Of a stretch of DNA of 64,000 nt, positions 59,001 through 64,000 are shown one piece after another. The stretch's first letter is position 1. Each line of letters starts with the position of its first letter. The notes beneath the pieces are model-generated. The model was not told the DNA's origin. It saw only the letters and a program-made list of their open reading frames with translations, and ran no database searches. The stretch covers positions 264,948 through 328,947 of the forward strand of contig NZ_QJKC01000003.1 in NCBI RefSeq assembly GCF_003202035.1, given 5' to 3'. The position numbers were made by a program, and so were the translations under genes. Source of the stretch: Aquitalea magnusonii (GTDB lineage: Bacteria; Pseudomonadota; Gammaproteobacteria; Burkholderiales; Chromobacteriaceae).

Positions 59001-59844
59001 GCTGCTGGCGCTGCAGTTGCTGCTTGTTGAGCATGTGCAGCGCCAGGGCAGAATCGGAAATGCGGCGCAGGCTGTCGGCCAGCGCCGGGTCTTCGAGATG
59101 GCCGGCATCCACCCGCAGCTGTTGCAGCATCAGATTGCTCAGGTCCAGCCGCGACTGCAGGTCACCCTCTTCGGTCTCGCTCAGCGGCGAGTCCAGCTGG
59201 CTGCGCAGCAGCAAGGCGGTGGCGGTGGTGCGCAGGGTATGGCCTATGCTCCAGCTGCTCTGGGCAATGTCCATATTGACGAAAAGCCCGGCCGGCGCAG
59301 TCCATTTCATCTGACCGTTCATGCCGATCAGCACGTTATCGATGGCATCCTGCAAATGGCGGGAGGACAGTTCCTCGGCATAGCCCAGGGTTTCATCCTG
59401 CCCCCAGGCCGGGCCGATGCGCATGTCCACCTCGGGCCGCAAGCTGCGGAAACTGTCCAGTTGCAGCTGCACCATGGCCAGCTTGGCGCGCTGCTCGCTC
59501 ACCACATCGCGCTGGCTGGCAGCCTGCGCCAGTTCCATCCAGTGATCGGCCTGCGTGCGCAGCAACAGCAGCTGGCTGCGCTCCTGCGGAAATGGCGGAT
59601 AGCTGCGATACAGCAGGCTGCGGCTGAGTATGGCCTCGCGCCGCAGCAGATCGGCCGCGGTATACAGCTTGGTGCGGATCTCCTGCACATCGGCCAGCGC
59701 TACCGCCTGCTGGTAGTGCTGCCATGACACCGACAGCAATCTGGCCACCCAGCCGATCTGGAAGACCCCCAGCAACACCACGATGGCAATCACCGCCCTG
59801 CCGATGGATAAGGTCTGGCTTGCCTTGCTGCTGATCGTGGCCAT
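56005..59844 (-). CDS. Large hybrid sensor histidine kinase (TorS-like, PAS/GAF, HisKA, REC, HPt)
   Basis: 1279 residues. Two membrane segments (about 13-33 and 330-352) enclose a long periplasmic helical domain. In the cytoplasm come a PAS domain (about 375; [20 protein letters not shown]), a GAF-like region (about 490-640), a second PAS (about 650-770), HisKA with [10 protein letters not shown] (His about 775), an HATPase with [16 protein letters not shown], a receiver with [12 protein letters not shown] (Asp about 1073), and an HPt with [12 protein letters not shown] (His about 1218). It is a full internal phosphorelay. Last gene of a three-gene operon, 26 bp after the receiver gene. Confidence 0.94.
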   Translation of the reverse strand: MATISSKASQTLSIGRAVIAIVVLLGVFQIGWVARLLSVSWQHYQQAVALADVQEIRTKLYTAADLLRREAILSRSLLYRSYPPFPQERSQLLLLRTQADHWMELAQAASQRDVVSEQRAKLAMVQLQLDSFRSLRPEVDMRIGPAWGQDETLGYAEELSSRHLQDAIDNVLIGMNGQMKWTAPAGLFVNMDIAQSSWSIGHTLRTTATALLLRSQLDSPLSETEEGDLQSRLDLSNLMLQQLRVDAGHLEDPALADSLRRISDSALALHMLNKQQLQRQQQHQSMHDMQSGMQQLLDKVQQESWAMFQHANRLCAEQIQQALADYRRQLIHDSLLGLAILGLALILLYSMTKRVLKPLNHLQSMLDAAGDAIMTISQQGRVLSANAGAQRLFGTGSQELEGRHISQLLRLQQSLADTLLAVSELGSQQLQGEGIKLNGELFFAGITLSTFRTSAAEKVFMLIVRDEHQRRIAENSLEHNLSMLSAISHVENLMLSRWPRHEVLDRLLQEFIHFSHAEQGFMLVLAEFPDDRFEIRLQAGQWPDTLPALEALSHEAEPLTWLLQRLAEMPAWITLPVSMDDDVSALICLLHPDLAMLGKGIQPLVGAYANILGFFDEEDRRMLSESQLRSVLQEEEAIYSASPVGLLRLNEQMQIVRANRMAEDIFGQGGSSLPGMHLMELLASDQSWFDLTSQLNNMAQYQSKLRCELECLGADGRPIWVLFEGMLLFPDRPREGTILACLDITERKLAEFELRMARDQANAANRAKSSFLATMSHEIRTPMNGVLGMLELLTMTPLNPEQQDSVNTIQESARTLLRLIDDILDFSKIEADKLEVVQTPTAVKPLLEQVRTLYAETAAAKGLRLQLEVDDKLAPALLLDPLRLRQILQNFVSNAVKFTANGGITLRVEVLEQEFAAQTLRFDIIDSGIGISQENLARLFEPFTQAESDTSRRFGGTGLGLAICRRLAGLMGGHVELESQPGEGTRASLLLVANIVDAEELPGAEVDDGQPSTAAPDTPQGAALPILFAEDNPTNRKLTLRQLQKLGYKADCAEDGAQAYAMWQAGQYSLLLTDCHMPVTDGYELARLIRAYEAEHAERGRLPIIACTANAGQEELHKTSAAGMDDFLTKPLAINVLSAMLDKWLHQPQENVMSDTPEQTPDSAALCPVDRSVLEVYSDGELSVELEILHDFEVANRDDMAALRQAAAERNAEQLAWAAHRIKGASRMVGANAMGDAAERVEKTAKAGQGEQAAALLAGLEAALGEFEHWLQQQDTASV

Positions 59845-59870
59845 GCACTCTCCCCTGCGGGCAGTCAGTT

Positions 59871-60608
59871 TCAGCCGGTCGGCTCGGAGGCAGGGTCGCC
59901 ATCACTGGCAACCACCACGGCTTTTTCCACCACCAGCTGCTGTACGCCATAGCGGTCGCTGTAGTTGCGCAGCACCGCCAGCTGGTTGGCGGATATGCTG
60001 GCACCGCGAGGCAGCAGCAGGTGACCGCTCTTGCTGAACAGGTCTTCGGCCAGTACCGCACCGGGCTTGGCACTGTTTACGGTAACGGTCTCATTGGGCG
60101 CATCCGGCAGGTCTTCCGGGCGCGGCTCGAACAGGCGGCGGAATACTTTCTTGTCGTAGTCGGTACCGGTATCCACACCGTAATAGCTGAAGGGATCGAC
60201 CTCGGGCCGGGTGCGACGCAAGGCCTGCATGATGGCCTTTTCCACATCCACCGGCTTGGGTGGCTTCACCACGAAACCATCGGCATGCAGCTGCATCGCC
60301 ACCGTGACATTGCCGCGGTCGGCATGCCCGGACAGGATGATGAAGGGCAGGTTGGATGCATTCATGGTATGGCCGCAGCGCAGTTCCTTGAGCAGGTCCA
60401 GGCCGTTCATCGGCTTCATTTCCACATCGCACAGCACCAGGTCAACCATGCGCATGTCCAGCGTGCGCATGGCGGTGCTGCCATCCGGCGCCTGCGAGAT
60501 GTTTTCCGCACGGATCCCCATGGATTGCAAGGACTGGCTGACCAGCGTCCTGACCAGTGACTGGTCATCCACCACCAGTATCTTGAGCTTTTCCAGTTCG
60601 TTGGACAT
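59871..60608 (-). CDS. Response regulator with C-terminal HD-GYP-associated (DUF3391-like) domain
   Basis: 245 residues. N-terminal receiver: [20 protein letters not shown], phosphoacceptor D61 in [19 protein letters not shown], and Lys in [13 protein letters not shown]. The C-terminal part ([20 protein letters not shown], then [20 protein letters not shown]) is like the small domain that usually precedes HD-GYP phosphodiesterases, but no HD-GYP follows. Probably takes phosphate from the hybrid kinase HPt. The ATG at 60608 is 41 bp after the upstream receiver-EAL gene. Confidence 0.88.
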   Translation of the reverse strand: MSNELEKLKILVVDDQSLVRTLVSQSLQSMGIRAENISQAPDGSTAMRTLDMRMVDLVLCDVEMKPMNGLDLLKELRCGHTMNASNLPFIILSGHADRGNVTVAMQLHADGFVVKPPKPVDVEKAIMQALRRTRPEVDPFSYYGVDTGTDYDKKVFRRLFEPRPEDLPDAPNETVTVNSAKPGAVLAEDLFSKSGHLLLPRGASISANQLAVLRNYSDRYGVQQLVVEKAVVVASDGDPASEPTG

Positions 60609-60649
60609 GTTTACCCCTTTGCATGGCGGGACATCGCTACGCTGCCGGT

Positions 60650-61840
60650 CTAGTGCGTAAGCTCGCCGGCAGTCTGTTGCTGTAAATAAGATGATAGTTC
60701 GCCGCTGCCCAGCTGCAGGGCGATCTGCTCGCCACTGACGCTGCACCCCTCCAGACCAGCCAGCAGTTCGAGGTCGGCTTCCATGTCGAGCCGGGTGATG
60801 GTCAGCTGCGACAGGCTCAGGCCACAGCATTGCAATAGCGCCGGCATGTCCACCCCCTGCGCGCGCAACTGGCGCAGGGCCGGGGCAGAAACGGTGGCGC
60901 CATCCAGTGGCAGCCGCAACAGATTGCCCACGGTCAGGCCACCCTCGCCCAGCTGGTCTGCCAGCAGCGCAAAGCCGAAGTACTTCAATTTGGCAATGTT
61001 TTCAAAGCAGACCGCGGCAGTTTGCTGCTGCAGGCCATCGGCCAGCAGAAAACCGATCTGCCCGGGCTGGATGCCATATTGCCGCAATACGCTGTTGTAA
61101 CGGTCGAACAGATTGTCGTTGGCCAGGCAAGCACCATCCAGATAAAGACTGAACAGACAGTGCTGGCGCTGCTCCCGCGGCAGGCTGGCCAGCAACTGGG
61201 CCAACTGCTCCAGCACCACTTCCAGAACCAGCACCGGCAATGGCGGGTTGGCCGCCAGCTGGCGGTAGCGGGCGGCATCCAACGGCAACAGCCCGTCGGG
61301 CAGCCTGATGGCGGCCAGCTGCATGCCGCGCAGCTGCTGCATGTCCCGGCTCAGTACCGGCTTGAACTCCAGCTGCAGTGGCTGGCTGATGCAGTCCTGC
61401 CAGACCTTTTGCAAATCAAGCGGGTAGGCCAGCGCGCGTTGCTCCAGATCGGCAAAGACGGCGTTGAGCCGATGCAGAAACTGGTCGATGCTGTAGGGCT
61501 TGCACAGGAAATGCACGCTCTCGATACCCTGGTGGCGCGCCATGTCGGCAATGGTGTGCAAGGTACGCTCGTCATAGCCGGAAATGATCAATAGTGAGGC
61601 CCGGCAGCCGATGGCGGTGAGATTCTTGATGAAATCGATGCCGTTCATGCCCGGCATGCCGATATCGGTAATGATCAGGTCATAGCTGGTTTCGGCAGCG
61701 CTGCGCAGTGCCTCGGCCGGGTCGCTGAACTCATCGATCTGGGTGGCATGCCGGCTGAAAAAACCGGTCTGGCGGGAAATCAGCTTGCGCAGAATGACCT
61801 GGTCTTCCAGGATCAACAGCCTCATTGGCAGCGACGACAT
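60650..61840 (-). CDS. Response regulator with degenerate EAL domain
   Basis: 396 residues. N-terminal receiver: MRLLILEDQVILRKLI, D59 in YDLIITDIGMPGMNGIDFI, and Lys in FLCKPYSIDQFLHRL. The rest has the EAL fold pattern (LEFKPVLS, LRQYGIQPGQIGFLLADG, LKYFGFALLADQLGEGG) but the catalytic EAL is AAI, EITE is LLAD, DDFGTG is DQLGEG and KID is absent. It should not hydrolyse c-di-GMP; it could bind it or a protein partner. First gene of the phosphorelay operon; ATG at 61840 chosen over an open frame reaching 61957. Confidence 0.85.
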   Translation of the reverse strand: MSSLPMRLLILEDQVILRKLISRQTGFFSRHATQIDEFSDPAEALRSAAETSYDLIITDIGMPGMNGIDFIKNLTAIGCRASLLIISGYDERTLHTIADMARHQGIESVHFLCKPYSIDQFLHRLNAVFADLEQRALAYPLDLQKVWQDCISQPLQLEFKPVLSRDMQQLRGMQLAAIRLPDGLLPLDAARYRQLAANPPLPVLVLEVVLEQLAQLLASLPREQRQHCLFSLYLDGACLANDNLFDRYNSVLRQYGIQPGQIGFLLADGLQQQTAAVCFENIAKLKYFGFALLADQLGEGGLTVGNLLRLPLDGATVSAPALRQLRAQGVDMPALLQCCGLSLSQLTITRLDMEADLELLAGLEGCSVSGEQIALQLGSGELSSYLQQQTAGELTH

Positions 61841-62098
61841 GACGGTATCCCCCGGCGGATGGCCGCCGGGAATGGGAAGCCGGCAGCAAAGCGATAATTT
61901 ACCCCTTTGGTATAGCAGCAAGCCACGCCGGGAGGCAAGCATTGCGCCGTTATTCATTGATAAAATTGGCGATCACTTAAACAATTAATATAAATTCCCG
62001 CCAGGGAAAGCGCGGATTGCCCTGCTCAAGCACATAAGGCTGCCCGCTGCATTGCACACTGCAGATTTCTCACAATTCATGACAAGCAGCTAAGCAGC

Positions 62099-63712
62099 CT
62101 ATTCCCCCTTTGCCGCGGCCGGCTGCGCGGGCGGCGCATACCACTGCGCAGCCGGCACCACCACCGCCTGCTCCGGCTGGGCCATGAAATGCGGCGACAT
62201 GATCTGCACGCCGAATTCGTTGAAGGTATCCTGAATGTGCCCATGCAGCTCGCTGCGCACTTCCTGTGGCAGGGCATCGGCCAGCGCACGCAGCTGCAGT
62301 TCGTACTCGACGTAAAAGTCCTGCAGATTCAACTGCCGCACCACCACCGCTTCGGTGTGATCCACCAGCGAGGTGCGGTGGGCTGCCAGTTCCAGCATGG
62401 CTTTCACCTGTCGCCACGGCGTGTCGTAACCAATGGTGACCGTGGTCGTCAGCATCAGCCCCCGCCCCGGGCTGGTCCGGCTATAATTCTCCACCTTGCC
62501 GCCCACCACCACCGCATTGGGCAGGGTCACCTCATGCTCCTGCCGGGTCAGTATCTTGGTCGACAGTGCACTGAGTTCGGTTACCACGCCCTCGACATCG
62601 CCAATACGCACAAAGTCTCCCGGTCGCAGGGCTCGCGAATACACCAGGACCAGGCCACTCATCGCATGGTTCATGATGCCCGCCGAGCCCAAGGTAACCA
62701 GCAAACCGAAAAACACGCTCATTCCCTTGAATGCATCAGAGTCGGCACCAGGCAGATAGGGATAGGCAACGGTCAGCGCAAACAGCCAGAGCACCACCCC
62801 CAGCAGCCGACGGGTGGCACCGGCAGTCTCGGGATGCAGGCCGGGAAAACGCAGCTGGCCACGTTCGGCCATGTCGAATATCAACTGCAAACCACGGGTC
62901 AGCAAGCGGGTAAACAGGAAGATCAGTCCCACCGTCAGCAAACCGGGAACGGCACTGAGCGCATCAGCCGCCAGCGTGGCGACCAGCTGCCACAGGAAAC
63001 TGCCCAGGCGGCGACTCCAGGGCAGGGTATAGGGAAAACGTCCCAGCAGCCAGGTAAGCCACAGATAGCTGAGGAAAATGACGCACAGCGCAGTGGTCAG
63101 GTTGATGATGCTGCCTTCGGCACGCTGCAGCAGCCGGCGCAGCGTCTGCCGTTTGCTAAGCCAGCCGGGAAACAGGGCATGGCGGTGCGACACCCGCAAC
63201 AATGCCCGCCGACGCAAGACCATGATCAGATAAAGCAGGGCGGCAAACAGCACACTACCCGCCAGACTCTGCGCCAGCGCACTGACGAGTGCGCCGGAAG
63301 AATGCTCTTCCAGATAAGCCAGTCGCAAGGCATTCAGGCGCTGCTGCACATTGCTGGCAGACTGCTGCAAGCTCAGGCCATCCGCCGGATCCAGATCACC
63401 CGCAACAATATTGAATAGCGACTTGCCGTTGACCGACAGCCGGTAGCCGGCACTCGCCCCCTGCCCATAAGGTGTCGCCTCAACCGGATGGCTGGCATCC
63501 GCCTGTTCCAGAGCCTGCAAGCGAGCCTGCACCCTGGCCACACGCTGCTGGGCAGTCAGCTCCCCCTCCTTGGCCATGAACAGATAAATCGGCTGCCCAC
63601 CCAGCACCAGAGTGCGTTGCTGTTCCCAATTATCCGGGGCCAGCCGCGGCTCTGCCGCCTGTGTCAGGCTGGCCAGCAACAAGGCAAGGATACAGAGCAG
63701 AATTCGGGCCAT
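62099..63712 (-). CDS. MscS-family mechanosensitive ion channel
   Basis: 537 residues. A signal peptide (MARILLCILALLLASLTQAA) and a periplasmic domain of about 120 residues precede several membrane segments. The MscS pore helix and beta-domain are visible: FKGMSVFFGLLVTLGSAGIM, then NHAMSGLVLVYSRALRPGDF and VRIGDVEGVVTELSALSTKI, followed by the alpha/beta cytoplasmic cage. AGGAGG lies 8 nt before the ATG. It would release solutes on osmotic down-shock. Transcribed away from the rrn operon. Confidence 0.92.
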   Translation of the reverse strand: MARILLCILALLLASLTQAAEPRLAPDNWEQQRTLVLGGQPIYLFMAKEGELTAQQRVARVQARLQALEQADASHPVEATPYGQGASAGYRLSVNGKSLFNIVAGDLDPADGLSLQQSASNVQQRLNALRLAYLEEHSSGALVSALAQSLAGSVLFAALLYLIMVLRRRALLRVSHRHALFPGWLSKRQTLRRLLQRAEGSIINLTTALCVIFLSYLWLTWLLGRFPYTLPWSRRLGSFLWQLVATLAADALSAVPGLLTVGLIFLFTRLLTRGLQLIFDMAERGQLRFPGLHPETAGATRRLLGVVLWLFALTVAYPYLPGADSDAFKGMSVFFGLLVTLGSAGIMNHAMSGLVLVYSRALRPGDFVRIGDVEGVVTELSALSTKILTRQEHEVTLPNAVVVGGKVENYSRTSPGRGLMLTTTVTIGYDTPWRQVKAMLELAAHRTSLVDHTEAVVVRQLNLQDFYVEYELQLRALADALPQEVRSELHGHIQDTFNEFGVQIMSPHFMAQPEQAVVVPAAQWYAPPAQPAAAKGE

Positions 63713-63817
63713 GATGCATTCCTCCTGTCGATGACAGCAACATCATAGCTGTTTGCTGCCTTCGGGGGCAGGCAGCACAGCCACGCCCCCCCAGAATGCA
63801 CGGGCCGAGACGTAACA

Positions 63818-63837
63818 AAGCCGCCCACAGGCGGCTT
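63818..63837 (-). terminator. Second (distal) rrn terminator
   Basis: AAGCCGCC-CACA-GGCGGCTT, a perfect 8 bp stem; on the minus strand it is followed by TTTGTT. It backs up the proximal terminator. Confidence 0.6.
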
Positions 63838-63873
63838 ATGCGATGACATCAACAGCAGAGCCAGCCCCAATGC

Positions 63874-63903
63874 AAAAAGCCCAGCTCGATTGAGCTGGGC
63901 TTT
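63874..63903 (-). terminator. Proximal rrn operon terminator
   Basis: AAAGCCCAGCTC and GAGCTGGGCTTT pair perfectly (12 bp) around GATT; on the minus strand a TTTTT run follows. It lies 8 bp after the 5S gene. Confidence 0.88.
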
Positions 63904-63910
63904 CAAAGGG

Positions 63911-64000
63911 GAGTCTGGCGGTGTCCTACTTTCACATGGCGAATGCCACACTATCATCGGCGCTAAGGCGTTTCACGGTCCTGTTCGGGATGGGAAGGCG
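63911..64000 (-). rRNA. rrf: 5S ribosomal RNA (3' ~90 nt)
   Basis: The minus strand reads GCCTTCCCATCCCGAACAGG, then GACCGTGAAACGCCTTAGCG, CCGATGATAGTGTGGC, and ends GTAGGACACCGCCAGACTCC, which is the 3' three quarters of a 5S rRNA. The 5' end, and presumably 23S and 16S, lie beyond the right edge. Confidence 0.95.

Overview
The window looks like the replication-origin end of a beta-proteobacterial chromosome, most likely Neisseriales/Chromobacteriaceae (Chromobacterium, Aquitalea or Vogesella type). This is inferred from the divergent yidD-rnpA-rpmH / dnaA-dnaN-gyrB arrangement, high GC, many LysR regulators, and protein character; no database search was possible. The right edge enters an rRNA operon (5S, minus strand) read toward the left.

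Layout. 0-6 kb: the conserved origin block, yidD-rnpA-rpmH to the left and dnaA-dnaN-gyrB to the right. dnaA has a long leader with one DnaA box and an intrinsic terminator just before its start codon. 6-12 kb: an accessory island with a ParD/ParE toxin-antitoxin pair, a remnant and an intact copy of a RhuM-family gene, an AT-rich HNH nuclease, a membrane-anchored Mrr-like nuclease with a zinc ribbon, two REP-like palindromes bracketing the nucleases, and a stretch resembling the antisense immunity RNA modules of P4/P1-type phages (C4-like structured RNA with complementary targets on both sides). 12-16 kb: di-haem cytochrome c peroxidase, a methyl-accepting chemotaxis protein and small proteins, with several strong palindromes. 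16-25 kb: a catabolic cluster of unknown substrate (LysR, MHS transporter, class II aldolase, 2-hydroxyacid dehydrogenase, M20-type amidohydrolase), a diguanylate cyclase, then cupin, FAD amine oxidase-like protein and a SnoaL-AraC regulator. 25-31.6 kb: D-serine dehydratase with its divergent LysR regulator, an ABC exporter, and a small RNase D-like / Crp-Fnr / DUF2892 group.

31.7-42.4 kb: a near-complete 3-hydroxyanthranilate (kynurenine branch) meta-cleavage pathway: 3-hydroxyanthranilate dioxygenase, ACMS decarboxylase, 2-aminomuconate semialdehyde dehydrogenase, 2-aminomuconate deaminase, 4-oxalocrotonate decarboxylase, 2-oxopent-4-enoate hydratase, 4-hydroxy-2-oxovalerate aldolase and acylating acetaldehyde dehydrogenase. 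With them are an arylformamidase-like hydrolase, an aromatic-acid transporter and a LysR regulator. Together they would take 3-hydroxyanthranilate to pyruvate and acetyl-CoA.

42.9-52 kb: MarC, a penicillin V acylase-like amidase, a LysR-controlled glutathione-dependent formaldehyde detoxification pair (frmA, S-formylglutathione hydrolase), and a guanidino-compound module (Na+ symporter, ureohydrolase, LysR). 51.4-54.7 kb: housekeeping pdxH, hemA and prfA, followed by a candidate small RNA. 55-62 kb: a GcvA-like LysR and a three-gene phosphorelay operon (receiver plus degenerate EAL, receiver plus HD-GYP-associated domain, giant hybrid kinase). 62-64 kb: an MscS channel, tandem rrn terminators and the 5S gene.

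The least expected signals are the P4-like immunity RNA module (about 10.8-11.25 kb), the dnaA leader attenuator, the candidate sRNA after prfA, the bracketed nuclease pair, and a ~95 bp dispersed repeat present twice in inverted orientation 26 kb apart.
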